Positions 1-8,600 of a stretch of DNA of 20,079 nucleotides are shown one piece after another. A program made the translations under genes and the position numbers. The notes below the pieces were generated by a model that saw only the letters and a list, made by a program, of their open reading frames with translations, was not told the origin of the DNA and made no database searches. The stretch spans positions 1 to 20,079 of the IMG/VR virus record IMGVR_UViG_3300020205_000183. The stretch is one strand, 5' to 3'. Source of the DNA: a virus. The first letter of the stretch is position 1. The number at the start of each line of letters is the position of its first letter.

Positions 1-465
1 TATCAAATTTTAAGAGGTAACACCCGTGTAGTTGCATTTGATACAGCAGCTCCATTAGATCTATTAACAAATTTCCCCCCATCGGTTGGTCCGTATGCGT
101 CACAACCTGTGGTTGATCTTATCAGCATAGTCGTTGATAATGACATTAACGCTGTTTTCTATAAAACATACGCGACTATACAAACTCTACAATATGAAGA
201 TAATGAAATAGCAGCGATAAATCTTGATGATAACATTGTAATGACCACAACAGGTACAGGTAAATTAGAAACCAATTATGCCTTACAATTAACTCAAAGA
301 CCAACACCTCCAACCTATGTATCATCAGCTTCGTTAATATACGCTGCTGATCCTAACATTGGAACGAGTGGAGTATATTTTGTAAATGATAGTGCAAATA
401 CTTACTATCAACAAGGTGAATTAATAAGTAAAAATAAAGCCGTGCTTTTTAGCATGATATTTTAA
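1..465 (+). CDS. C-terminal part of a virion structural protein (5' end outside window)
   Basis: The reading frame is open from base 1 to a TAA at 463-465, giving 154 codons, so this is the 3' end of a gene that starts upstream. An in-frame GTG at 109 could be read as a start, but the frame is open with similar composition before it (beginning YQILRGNTRVVAFDT), so I treat it as internal. The product is beta-rich with many T, N and S residues. It ends in GELISKNKAVLFSMIF, a tail I recall from structural proteins of marine T4-like phages. No catalytic motif or membrane segment is visible. The next gene starts 12 bases after the stop, consistent with one late operon. A role as a neck, tail or fibre-attachment protein is inferred from context; the exact identity is unknown. 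Confidence 0.85.
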   Translation, partial: YQILRGNTRVVAFDTAAPLDLLTNFPPSVGPYASQPVVDLISIVVDNDINAVFYKTYATIQTLQYEDNEIAAINLDDNIVMTTTGTGKLETNYALQLTQRPTPPTYVSSASLIYAADPNIGTSGVYFVNDSANTYYQQGELISKNKAVLFSMIF

Positions 466-477
466 AGAGAAAAACAT

Positions 478-1005
478 ATGATTACAAGTTCAGCAGTAAA
501 TTCATCATCGTTAACCAGTCCATGGGTAGTGTTTAAAAGTACAGACACTGGAGCTTCGGGTGGCACTGAACAACAATCAGCAGTGACATCTATGGTGCTT
601 TGTAATGTAGGTACTCCGGACCTAACAGATGTAACTGTTAGATCTGTGAATGTTAGCATATACTTAAAAAGAAAATTAGATACTCTTTCACAGAAACATC
701 TAATAGTAAATGAACTAACGATACCAGCAGGCGAAACTGTATTTTTCAGTGACGAGCGTATTATTTTAGCAGGCGGTGATGAAATACTAATCGGTGCTAC
801 AACTGGTGGTACTGAAACTACTACCGCATTTGTTCTTGGTGCAAACTATACTATCTCGACTGTAGGAGACACAGATTTTACAGCAATCGGTGCTGCAAGT
901 AATACTATAGGTGTACATTTTACAGCAACTGGAGCAGGCGGCGGAACCACAGGTACAGCAACTAGAAATCTAATCAGTGTAACTGTTAGCGCATTACCGG
1001 TATAA
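478..1005 (+). CDS. Small beta-sandwich-like virion protein with an inserted YTI module
   Basis: This 175-aa protein begins at ATG 478, behind a weak purine-rich site (AAGAGA, 465-470). Residues about 38-115 alternate short strands and turns in the same order as the 110-aa protein at 4946 and the 106-aa protein at 18594: a strand ending in L/I-C-N, a V-x-V/I strand, an IP-type turn, then a strand near DEILIG. This makes it a likely member of the same small phage structural family. It differs from both relatives by a Gly/Thr-rich block at residues about 119-163 (YTIS..., TDFTAIGA, FTATGAG), placed just before the last predicted strand. No enzyme motif is present. The next gene starts two bases after the stop, so translation is probably coupled. 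A decoration or fibre-associated role is inferred. Confidence 0.9.
   Translation: MITSSAVNSSSLTSPWVVFKSTDTGASGGTEQQSAVTSMVLCNVGTPDLTDVTVRSVNVSIYLKRKLDTLSQKHLIVNELTIPAGETVFFSDERIILAGGDEILIGATTGGTETTTAFVLGANYTISTVGDTDFTAIGAASNTIGVHFTATGAGGGTTGTATRNLISVTVSALPV
832..966 (+). other. Inserted YTI...TDFTAIGA module within the 175-aa protein
   Basis: Codons 119-163 of the 478-1005 gene encode a Gly/Thr/Ala-rich segment. Its landmarks are GANYTIS, then TDFTAIGA, then FTATGAGGG. I recall this pattern as a recurrent short module in unrelated marine phage structural proteins. The two other small family members in this window (4946 and 18594) lack it at the matching place, which suggests insertion in a loop before the final strand. 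Boundaries are approximate and drawn by eye. Confidence 0.6.
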
Positions 1006-1006
1006 T

Positions 1007-1585
1007 ATGAAATTTTTAAAACAACAAAACATCAATAGATTTAATCCTAGAGATCAAAGACTTTTTACTAATCAGTTTGGTCTTGGAGTTATGAATCTTA
1101 ACGGTGGCTTAAGACTACCTCAAGGAACAGAAGCACAACGTCCTGATCCTACAAAAGGTCGCTGGCCTGGTATTGCAGTAACGCAAACAGGTGACGAATA
1201 TGCTGACGGTACTATAAGATACAATATTGACACCAACAGTCTAGAGTGTCTGATCGCAGGTATTTGGGAAGTTGTCCGCGGACCAGGGGCTACAGCAATT
1301 ACCAAGCAAACACCAGGACCAGGTGATGGAGTTGAAACAGTATTTCCGCTATTATCAGTTCCTGTAGGAACATCCTATCAAGCAGATGATCCTGCAACAA
1401 ATAACATTATAGTTTTGATACAAAACGTTTGGCAAATAAGCGGAACAAACTTTAATGTTTACCAAAGTGTTAGCGGCAGTTTAGCTGGACCTAGCGCACC
1501 TTATGCAGACGGGTGGTATATCGTATTCACTGGTCCAGTACCATTAGGACAATCAGTAGTAATTTACTACGGCTTCTCAAACTAA
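1007..1585 (+). CDS. Fibre-associated virion protein with phage fibre tip motif
   Basis: This 192-aa protein has a start codon two bases after the previous stop and no clear Shine-Dalgarno sequence, so coupled translation is likely. Residues 1-35 are basic and Asn/Gln-rich. Residues about 34-85 carry LRLPQGTEAQRP followed by GTIRYN-x-DTNSLEC and GIWEVV. That segment recurs near the C-termini of the 418-aa and 350-aa fibre proteins in this window. The second half (residues about 100-192) is a beta-rich domain with NIIVLIQNVWQ, YADGWYIVFTGPVP and a closing VVIYYGFSN, resembling small beta domains at the ends of phage fibres. I see no signal peptide or catalytic residues. It most likely contributes to a fibre or to the fibre-baseplate junction; the family name is not certain. 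Confidence 0.92.
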   Translation: MKFLKQQNINRFNPRDQRLFTNQFGLGVMNLNGGLRLPQGTEAQRPDPTKGRWPGIAVTQTGDEYADGTIRYNIDTNSLECLIAGIWEVVRGPGATAITKQTPGPGDGVETVFPLLSVPVGTSYQADDPATNNIIVLIQNVWQISGTNFNVYQSVSGSLAGPSAPYADGWYIVFTGPVPLGQSVVIYYGFSN

Positions 1586-1595
1586 TCAAAATAGC

Positions 1596-1603
1596 GATAA
1601 ATA
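1596..1603 (+). promoter_or_regulatory. T4-type late promoter octamer (GATAAATA)
   Basis: GATAAATA lies in the 42-base gap between two genes, 24 bases before the ATG at 1628. It matches the late promoter consensus of T4-like phages (TATAAATA in T4, NATAAATA in cyanophages), which is read by the phage late sigma factor. A GGAG ribosome site follows at 1617-1620. Placement in one of the few larger gaps supports it as a real promoter. Confidence 0.7.
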
Positions 1604-1627
1604 TACGTATCAAATTGGAGATACGTA

Positions 1628-2503
1628 ATGGCAGTAATCATCGCCGACCGCGTCAAGGTCAGGTCATTCACTAACGGATTAGGAACTCTTACACTAGGTC
1701 CAATCCTACCGGGATTCCAATCCTTCGAAGTAATTGGCAACGGTAATGAAACATACTATAGCGTTACCAGTAATGCTAATGAATGGGAAGTAGGCCGAGG
1801 AACATACACTAAAGTTGGTATTGTAGAAACACTAACACGTGACACCATCATTAGTTCTTCAAACAGTAACTTAAAAGTTAATTTTACAGGTGGTGGTAAG
1901 ACTGTATTTTGTACATTACCTAGTTCTGTAGCACAATCTTTTATCGTAGGTGCAGCATCAGATTCGTTCAAGACCATCGCAGTAGCAGGCCAATCAAATG
2001 TTGTTTCAGATAGTCCTACAGACACACTAACATTAGCAGCAGGTAATAATATTGGTATCACTACCGACGCGTTAACTGATACAATTACCCTCGCCACAAA
2101 TGACACATTAAATGTTGTTGATGCTGTAGTATTCAATAACACCAGCGCCATTTCAAAAGGGCAATTTGATTCCGTAGCAGCAAGTTCAACAGGAATAGTT
2201 TATATAGAACCCAATTTTGTTGATGTAAGGACTATGAAACTAGTAGCACATGTGGAATGCACAGTTGGTGCAACGTATCACAGTCAGGCCTGTGAAATTT
2301 TAGTTACTAGAAATACTGAAACGCCCCCATCTGTGGTATGTACAGTTTACGGATTGATTTATACCAGTGCTAGTGCATTATGCACTTTCAACGCTCAGTG
2401 GAATAATACCACTAGCAAAATAGAAATAACAGCAACTAATTTAAGTTCAACAAATACTTTATGGACACATATCGCTGGAATTGACCTCCAGTGGGCTGAT
2501 TAG
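1628..2503 (+). CDS. Fibre-like virion protein with conserved phage N-terminal domain
   Basis: This 291-aa protein has a clear GGAG site seven bases before the ATG. Residues 1-100 have a pattern I recall from many phage fibre or attachment proteins: MAVIIADRVKVRSFTNG, LTLGPILPGFQSFEVIGNG, then NEWEVGRGTYT, LTRDTIISSSNS and a strand ending in VFCTLPSS. This N-terminal domain probably docks the protein onto the virion. Residues about 125-170 form a short linker repeat (DTLTLAAGNNIGIT, DTITLATNDTLN) typical of fibre shafts. Residues about 170-291 form a beta-sandwich-like C-terminal domain with no recognised family, possibly a receptor-binding or capping tip. It is first in its transcription unit, directly behind a late promoter, and its stop overlaps the ribosome site of the next fibre gene. 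Function is inferred. Confidence 0.93.
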   Translation: MAVIIADRVKVRSFTNGLGTLTLGPILPGFQSFEVIGNGNETYYSVTSNANEWEVGRGTYTKVGIVETLTRDTIISSSNSNLKVNFTGGGKTVFCTLPSSVAQSFIVGAASDSFKTIAVAGQSNVVSDSPTDTLTLAAGNNIGITTDALTDTITLATNDTLNVVDAVVFNNTSAISKGQFDSVAASSTGIVYIEPNFVDVRTMKLVAHVECTVGATYHSQACEILVTRNTETPPSVVCTVYGLIYTSASALCTFNAQWNNTTSKIEITATNLSSTNTLWTHIAGIDLQWAD

Positions 2504-2512
2504 GAGAAATAG

Positions 2513-3769
2513 ATGCCAACAAATCCGTTTGGTGATGAAGACGAAGGCCTAGGTAGCTCTCCCTTAGGATCGGAAAATAATTATGTTGCAGCCTTAGGGC
2601 GAATCAGCGGAAAGTTACTTTCGGCTAATTTAGTTCGTAACGGTATTGACCTTGCGTTCAACACCGATCTCTTATATTTAAAAGTATCTCCAGCAACCAT
2701 CGGAACTACTCCTAGCGAAGACGGAGACTTAAATCCTCAGCCAGGTGCATCAAGCATCGGTATTAATTCTGACAATCCTATATACAATCTTGATGTTGGT
2801 GTTCCTTCCACTAATCCAGGAACTATAAAAACCACAGATTTAATTGTTGACAATCAGTTTTTAGTAGGTGATATCTATATCAATGGAAACAGTAGTTTTA
2901 CAACTGCTACCTCCACATCAATTAACATTAGTCCGGGTGGGATCGATCCTACAATTTATTATCAAAGGATAACAACTGCAGGTTTAGAATTTGATGACAA
3001 CTTTATAGCTACATTTGGTAATCAAAATCTAGTGTTTGATACTAGTGGTAGCGGCACTGTAGAATTACAAGCTAATACAAACATTACCGGCAATTTAGAT
3101 GTTTCTGGTAATATTACAGTAAGTGGAAATTTACAATCTGCTGGAACTGTATATTTAGGTGATCGTCCATTTGAAGATACTATATCTTTTGCCCCAGACT
3201 TTACACAAAGTATTATTCCTGGGCAAAACTCGACATACGACTTAGGTTGGCCGTTAGATTCAGGAGTTGCAGGTCCTGCCGAAGACTCAAGTGCTAGACG
3301 CTGGGACTTCTTATATGCTTCAGGATTAGCCACGGTTGGAACATTAAACTTTACCACAGGCATCACAGTCAGTGATCAAATGCTGCTCAATGGAGCAACC
3401 AACACCATTAGAGCCCTACAATCTAATGATGATCTAAGACTATTACCAGACACAGGCATAACATATCTAGAAAATCTCAAATTCCAAAGCAGCGACATAA
3501 CAAACATGTTAAACACTCCCCTAACTATCACTAGTACAGGTATAGGATACGTTAGATTTATGGGTAATAACGGGGTTGTTGTTCCCGTAGGAAACGATGC
3601 TAATAGACCCGCAAGTCCAGAAGTAGGAACTACACGATGGAACACAGATCAGGACTATCTAGAGTGTTGGGATGGTACTATTTGGAACGTTTCTACAGGT
3701 GGCGGCGCTACTGTTACCACAGCTATTATGAACGAATTCGCTGATATATGGGCCCTCACTCTGGGCTAA
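2513..3769 (+). CDS. Tail fibre-like protein, paralogue of the 350-aa fibre
   Basis: This 418-aa protein starts at ATG 2513, after an AGGAG site at 2502-2506 that overlaps the previous stop codon. Residues about 25-60 (ALGRISGKLLSANLVRNG, then LAFNTDLLYLKV) align with the N-terminus of the 350-aa protein at 3890. The shaft contains short beta repeats such as NLDVSGNITVSGNL and the fibre motif TYDLG...RRWDFLYA. The C-terminal part has VVVPVGNDANRP, GTTRWNTDQDYLECWDG and a final WALTLG; the same order occurs in the paralogue. Relative to the paralogue it carries an extra acidic N-terminus of about 24 residues (NPFGDEDEGLGSS). It is a likely trimeric shaft fibre. I cannot assign it to a specific T4 gene number. 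No catalytic motifs are visible. Confidence 0.94.
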   Translation: MPTNPFGDEDEGLGSSPLGSENNYVAALGRISGKLLSANLVRNGIDLAFNTDLLYLKVSPATIGTTPSEDGDLNPQPGASSIGINSDNPIYNLDVGVPSTNPGTIKTTDLIVDNQFLVGDIYINGNSSFTTATSTSINISPGGIDPTIYYQRITTAGLEFDDNFIATFGNQNLVFDTSGSGTVELQANTNITGNLDVSGNITVSGNLQSAGTVYLGDRPFEDTISFAPDFTQSIIPGQNSTYDLGWPLDSGVAGPAEDSSARRWDFLYASGLATVGTLNFTTGITVSDQMLLNGATNTIRALQSNDDLRLLPDTGITYLENLKFQSSDITNMLNTPLTITSTGIGYVRFMGNNGVVVPVGNDANRPASPEVGTTRWNTDQDYLECWDGTIWNVSTGGGATVTTAIMNEFADIWALTLG

Positions 3770-3781
3770 ATTTTCCAATAA

Positions 3782-3789
3782 GATAAATA
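3782..3789 (+). promoter_or_regulatory. T4-type late promoter octamer (GATAAATA)
   Basis: GATAAATA begins 13 bases after the stop of the 418-aa fibre gene. It has the same octamer and first base as the sites at 1596 and 11118. It lies 100 bases before the next ATG, which implies a longer leader than the other late units in this window. Confidence 0.65.
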
Positions 3790-3889
3790 CTATTACTGTA
3801 AAACCTGACCAGGGTTTACGATACTCAACAGCGCAGGGCCGCTATGTAAGGTGCCCGTATCCGTGTAAGTCGGTGGTTTAGGAGAGCGC
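3790..3889 (+). promoter_or_regulatory. GC-rich 5' leader of the 350-aa fibre gene
   Basis: This is the longest non-coding gap in the window. Between the late promoter and the ATG at 3890 the DNA becomes GC-rich (my count for 3801-3889 is 49 of 89 bases), against about 40% in its neighbours. It holds no credible gene: the only short open frame across it has no ATG, GTG or TTG start at a sensible position and ends at the TAG at 3879-3881. Only weak hairpins are visible, for example a short GGGC/GCCC pairing near 3836-3855. The ribosome site GGAG at 3881-3884 sits at the end. It may be an untranslated leader with structure, or the remnant of a recombination joint. Confidence 0.45.
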
Positions 3890-4942
3890 ATGGCTATTGG
3901 TCGAATTTCAGGTCCGCTCTTAAAGTCTAACCTCATCAGAGATGGTGTGGATCTAGCCTTTGAGACTGACCTCTTATATCTAAATGTTACGGATGCACGT
4001 ATCGGCGTTAATACGTCTACACCAACACACGACCTACATGTTAACGGAACTACTAGAACCACAAATCTAATATTGCTTAATCAGCTTGATGTAGGAACAC
4101 TACACATTTCTGGTAATACTATCAGCAGCGATTTAGATACCATTTCATTTATACCATCAGGTACTAATCCTACCATATATCACAGCAAATTAGAAATTGA
4201 CGATTTCCGTATTACTGGAAATACTATTTCTACAACAGTATCAAATAGCGATATTGAATTGCGCCCCAATGGCACAGGAATTGTAGATATACAAGCCAGT
4301 ACCGGAATTACTGGTGATTTAAATGTCAGCGGTAATATTAATGCTGTTGGTAATGTTACCATTGGCGGTGATATTGTAATTGGTGATGCGCTAACAGATA
4401 ACGTAGTTATTAACGCTAGTATACAAAGTGATCTAGTACCACAAACTGATAGAACTTACGATTTAGGATCTCCAACGTACAGATGGAGAAACATCTATGC
4501 TGACAGTTTATTTTCTGATGCGCTGAGTTTACCAACCCTAGATGTTGGAAACCTAATGTTCCGCGATAACGAAATTACCACAACTACAGGACAGGATTTA
4601 GTATTAAGCGGCAATGGTGCAGGAACTGTAAATTTAGGTAACTTTGAAATATCTGGAAACGCAATCACTAACATCGCTACAAATGCTATCACCCAGATTT
4701 TACAAAGCGGCACAGGATATTTTAAAATAGTAGGTACAAATGGTTTTGTACCACCAAGAGGAAATGACGGGGATCGTCCTACAGCGTATGCTGTGATTGG
4801 TATGACAAGATATAATACTGTGTCTAAAGCATTAGAACTTTGGGACGGAGTAAGTTGGGCAAGCCCAGCAGGTGCATCTGGTGCTGTGTCTGCGATCCAA
4901 GCCAACCAGATAGCAGTTGAAATGGCATTAACTTTAGGATAA
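3890..4942 (+). CDS. Tail fibre-like protein, paralogue of the 418-aa fibre
   Basis: This 350-aa protein starts at ATG 3890 behind GGAG. The choice of start is supported by MAIGRISGPLLKSNLIRDG aligning with ALGRISGKLLSANLVRNG in the preceding fibre and by an in-frame stop at 3866. The shaft has beta repeats (ITGDLNVSGNINAVGNV, VTIGGDIVIGD), then the common phage fibre motif TYDLGSPTYRWRNIYADS. Near the C-terminus come FVPPRGNDGDRP, GMTRYNTVSKALELWDG and a final MALTLG. The shared ends with a diverged middle point to an old tandem duplication. It probably forms a trimeric fibre or a segment of one. The next gene begins three bases after its stop, with its ribosome site inside the last codons, so the two are likely co-translated. 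Confidence 0.94.
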   Translation: MAIGRISGPLLKSNLIRDGVDLAFETDLLYLNVTDARIGVNTSTPTHDLHVNGTTRTTNLILLNQLDVGTLHISGNTISSDLDTISFIPSGTNPTIYHSKLEIDDFRITGNTISTTVSNSDIELRPNGTGIVDIQASTGITGDLNVSGNINAVGNVTIGGDIVIGDALTDNVVINASIQSDLVPQTDRTYDLGSPTYRWRNIYADSLFSDALSLPTLDVGNLMFRDNEITTTTGQDLVLSGNGAGTVNLGNFEISGNAITNIATNAITQILQSGTGYFKIVGTNGFVPPRGNDGDRPTAYAVIGMTRYNTVSKALELWDGVSWASPAGASGAVSAIQANQIAVEMALTLG

Positions 4943-4945
4943 AAA

Positions 4946-5278
4946 ATGGCAACCCAGTTTAAAAGTGCAATTAATACAGGAATAGGAACAACACCAGTTG
5001 ATGTTCTACAGATCGACACAGGATTTAGAGCCACTGTTATTGGCTGTAATATTGCTAACATCACAGAGTATGATACGGTGAACATCAGTGTTTTCATTTA
5101 TGATGCAGCCAGTACCACAGCACATTATATTAAAGATATTCCAGTGCCGCCAAACTCTAGTTTAAAACTAGTGACCAACGGTGAGAAAATTATTATTCCT
5201 GAAGAATGTGGTTTAAGAATTGTAAGCGATACCCCAAATAGCATTGATACTATTATCAGCTATGTAGAGATATCATAA
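4946..5278 (+). CDS. Small beta-sandwich-like virion protein
   Basis: This 110-aa protein starts three bases after the fibre gene, using an AGGA (4936-4939) inside that gene's last codons. It is a single all-beta domain: a strand with TVIGCNIAN, a strand with VNISVFIYD, an IPVPPNSS turn, EKIIIPEECGLRIVSD, and a final IISYVEIS. The same strand order appears in the 175-aa protein at 478 and the 106-aa protein at 18594, so I group them as one family. No signal peptide, membrane segment or catalytic residues are seen. Its position between a fibre gene and the giant adhesin-like protein suggests a decoration or joint protein of the fibre assembly. This is inference. Confidence 0.92.
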   Translation: MATQFKSAINTGIGTTPVDVLQIDTGFRATVIGCNIANITEYDTVNISVFIYDAASTTAHYIKDIPVPPNSSLKLVTNGEKIIIPEECGLRIVSDTPNSIDTIISYVEIS

Positions 5279-5288
5279 GGAGCGAACA

Positions 5289-5651
5289 ATGAGTAATTAC
5301 TACTTTGGTAAGACCCCAGAACAAACATTAGGAGATACCCCTCGATATTTCTATGGTCTACGTAGGGGAGCTGACGGCGCAATATATTTAGAGCGTAGCG
5401 ATCAGATCAAAGACAGTGGAGCAGTATCTCTTAATGAACCTGGTGATCCATTAGAAAACTACAACGAATTTGAAGTAGGTGTAGATTTCTTTGAAGGTCG
5501 TGATGTATACCACGACAAAGTATTTGATAATTTAAGATATGAACAATATCGATGGGATGATCGTCCTATATTTTATTATATTGATGATGATGGTCAATTA
5601 GTGGTAAGAATTAATAACGGATATACATACGAACAGTTAACATCACCTTAG
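5289..5651 (+). CDS. Acidic conserved virion-associated protein of unknown function
   Basis: This 120-aa protein has a strong AAGGAG ribosome site at 5277-5282 overlapping the previous stop codon. It is acidic and aromatic-rich, with landmarks YYFGKTPEQTLGDTPRYFYGL, LRRGADGAIYLERSD, VGVDFFEGRDV and YYIDDDGQLVVRINNGY. I recall similar small proteins beside structural genes in marine T4-like phages, but know of no assigned role. No repeats, membrane segments or enzyme motifs are visible. It ends 14 bases before the 1809-aa giant, with that gene's AGGA site between them. It might be an assembly partner, a baseplate component or a fibre chaperone; the sequence does not decide among these. Confidence 0.92.
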   Translation: MSNYYFGKTPEQTLGDTPRYFYGLRRGADGAIYLERSDQIKDSGAVSLNEPGDPLENYNEFEVGVDFFEGRDVYHDKVFDNLRYEQYRWDDRPIFYYIDDDGQLVVRINNGYTYEQLTSP

Positions 5652-5665
5652 GGTTAGGATAGAAA

Positions 5666-8600
5666 ATGGCAGATTTTAAGATAGATCGAATTAGATATAG
5701 ATGGAAAGGTGATTGGACCAGCACCATTGAATACATACCTGATGATGTTATTAGTTATCAAGGTAAAGTCTATTTCTGTTTGGTCAGACACACAGCCGAT
5801 GCAGATTTTTATACAGATTTAAATTTTTTAAATTCAAACATTCCTCCAGCACCAGAACCTAGATGGGCACTAATGATGGAAGGCCAAGTGTGGCTTGGTG
5901 ATTGGACTGTTGATACATTTTATGCTATCGGCAGCATAGTAAAGTATAATGGTATCATCTATATCTGTACAGATGAACACACATCTGCGATTACAGTTGA
6001 AGGATTCGCTACTGACCTAGCTAACTGGGACATCTACATCCAAGCTGAAAACTGGAGAGAAGATTGGACCATCAGCACATATTATGCAACCAATGACATT
6101 GTAAAATACTCTGGTATCGTTTTCAGATGTTTAATTTCACATACTTCTGCATCAACTTTATCAGCTGGATTAGAAATAGATCTTAGCGCAGGCAAATGGG
6201 AAATAGTTGCCTATGGTATTAAATGGTATGGCGATTGGACTGTAAGTATTAGATATCATATAAATGACATAGTAAGATATGGTGGCATTGTCTATCGTTG
6301 TGTAATAGAACACACATCGGCCTCTACAGCAGCATCAGGATTAGAAGCAGATTTAAGCTCATGGACAGAAGTCCATGTTGGTCTTGAATATAAAAATACC
6401 TGGGGCACTGTACCATCTACTAGATACAAAATTAATGACATAGTCAAATATGGTGCAGGTCTATATCGATGTGTTATTGAACATACTGCAACCAGCATAT
6501 TTGTTGATGGCAATTGGGAATTATACGTTCCTGGATTTGAATATGAAAACCAATGGAATTCCGGCACAAGATATCAACCAGGTGATGTTGTACGTTACGG
6601 TGGTTATCAATATGTAAGCAAGACAAATCATATTAATCAAACGCCAAGTCTCGAAGCAGACGATTGGACCATATTACATATTGGTACTAGAGTAAGAGGT
6701 GAATGGGATGTTGAAACAGTTTATCTTGTTGGAGATCTTGTAAGAAGAGAAGCTCAATTATATGTTGCCATAGCAGACTCAACGGGTCAAGAAACAACAG
6801 TCACGGCCTATTGGGAATTAGTGGTTCCTGGAGAAAAATGGCAAGGTGTATGGGCCACAGGTAGAACGTATCTTATTGGAGATCTAATTAATCTAGGAGC
6901 AACGGCTCACAGATGTTTGCTCAAACACATATCATCTGTAAACAATAGACCAGACAACGATTATGAAAATAATTACTGGACCATACATGTTATCGGATCA
7001 CAAACTAACGTATTAAACACTGTTGGTGATATCAAAACATATGGTGTAACTGAAGACGGCAGCTCTATAGGCCCAACTAGATTAGGTATTGGGAATTCTG
7101 GTGATGTTTTAAAAGTTGTTGATGGTAACCCTGTATGGGAACCGTTATGGGAATCGGCAAAAGTTTATTATGTTGGTACAGACGGAGTTGACGACGCAAA
7201 TCATGGAACAACAATAAATGCTCCGTGGAGGACTATCCGTTATGCCTGCGAAAATATCACAGGATATGCAACAATTTATGTTAAACACGGAATCTATTAC
7301 GAAGTATTGCCGATACGTGTGCCTGCATTTGTAGGCATTGTTGGTGATGAATTAAGAGGTACAGTAGTATCCCCAGCACCAACATTAATTCCATCAACTG
7401 ATAAAGCAAAAACCATAGAAGCTATCGACTATATGAAAACCATAGTTGATGATGTAGTACAAGCTCTTGTGGTATCTACTTTATATTCTAATGTTGATCA
7501 AGATACCTCAGCACCAGGGTGCGACGATGATGCTAAAAATGATGTTGTAGATATTTTCACAGACATAATTAACGAATTAAATCAAGTGTCATTACCATCT
7601 ATCTCAGGATCAAATTCAGTAACCGGTGATGCTGAAAAATTAAAAGCAAGACAACAATTAATTAATAATAAAAACTTTTTAATACAGGAATCGGTTGCCT
7701 ATATTGAAGACCAATATCCTTTATATACTTTTAATACAGAAACCTGTATTAGAGATCTAGGATTGTTTATAGATTCTGTTGTCTACGATACCTATTACCC
7801 AGGTAATTGGAAATCTGTAGAAGCAGCAAGATATTATTTAAATGCGGCAGACGGCGTTCGTAATGCCAAACAAAATATGTTCTTGTTAAGAAACGGAACA
7901 GGTCTAAGAAATATGACATTGAAGGGATTAGCTGGTAATTTTACTTCTCCTGATCAATATACTATCAAGAGAGTAGATGGTGGTGCGTTTGCAAGTTTAG
8001 ATCCAGGATGGGGTCCAAATGATTCAACCGCCTGGATCACTGATAAATCTCCTTATGTACAAAACGTCACTACATTTGGTACAAAGTGTGTTGGATTAAA
8101 AGTTGATGGCGGATTACATTCAAGCGGTACAAAATCAATAGTAGCTAATGACTTTACACAGGTACTCGATGATGGTATCGGTGCATGGATAGTTGAAGAA
8201 GGTAAGTCAGAACTCGTGTCTGTGTTTACCTACTATAATTATATTGGTTATCTAGCAGAAAACGGTGGTAAGATACGTGCTACTAATGGTAACAACTCTT
8301 ATGGTACATACGGTAGTGTCTCGATAGCCACTAACAGTAACGAAATACCAATTACCTGTACGTTGAACAATAGATATTATGAAGCTCAGGTCGCTTCAAC
8401 GTTTTGTATCGCAGGTAACATTTCAAAATTATTATTTTCTAATGCTGGTGTAAATTACACACAGGCTAATTTTTCAGTAGCAGGTTCTGGAGTTAACGCT
8501 GCACTAACTGGAAATGAACTTCGTGATGGTGCTGTGTTTGAAGCAAGAATCGTCGATCGAGGAGATTCATCATTACTCGGCGGTCTTGGATACTCGTTTA

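Noticed and set aside
109-465. A 118-aa gene starting at the GTG at 109
   Set aside because: The same frame is open and of similar composition back to base 1, so GTG 109 is more likely an internal Val codon of a gene cut by the window edge.
1001-1006. TATAAT as a host-type -10 box
   Set aside because: It overlaps the stop codon, ends directly at the ATG of the next gene, and has no good -35 hexamer 17 bases upstream.
4495-5097. 200-codon open frame on the - strand
   Set aside because: It lies antisense to the 350-aa fibre and the 110-aa gene, both of which have ribosome sites and recognisable families. The antisense product has no coherent domain. The same applies to the other - strand frames.
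7166-8305. Pectate lyase or depolymerase activity of the beta-helix-like region
   Set aside because: The fold impression comes from short repeated strands and N/G-rich turns only. No catalytic Asp/Arg arrangement could be recognised, and phage fibres use this fold for structure.
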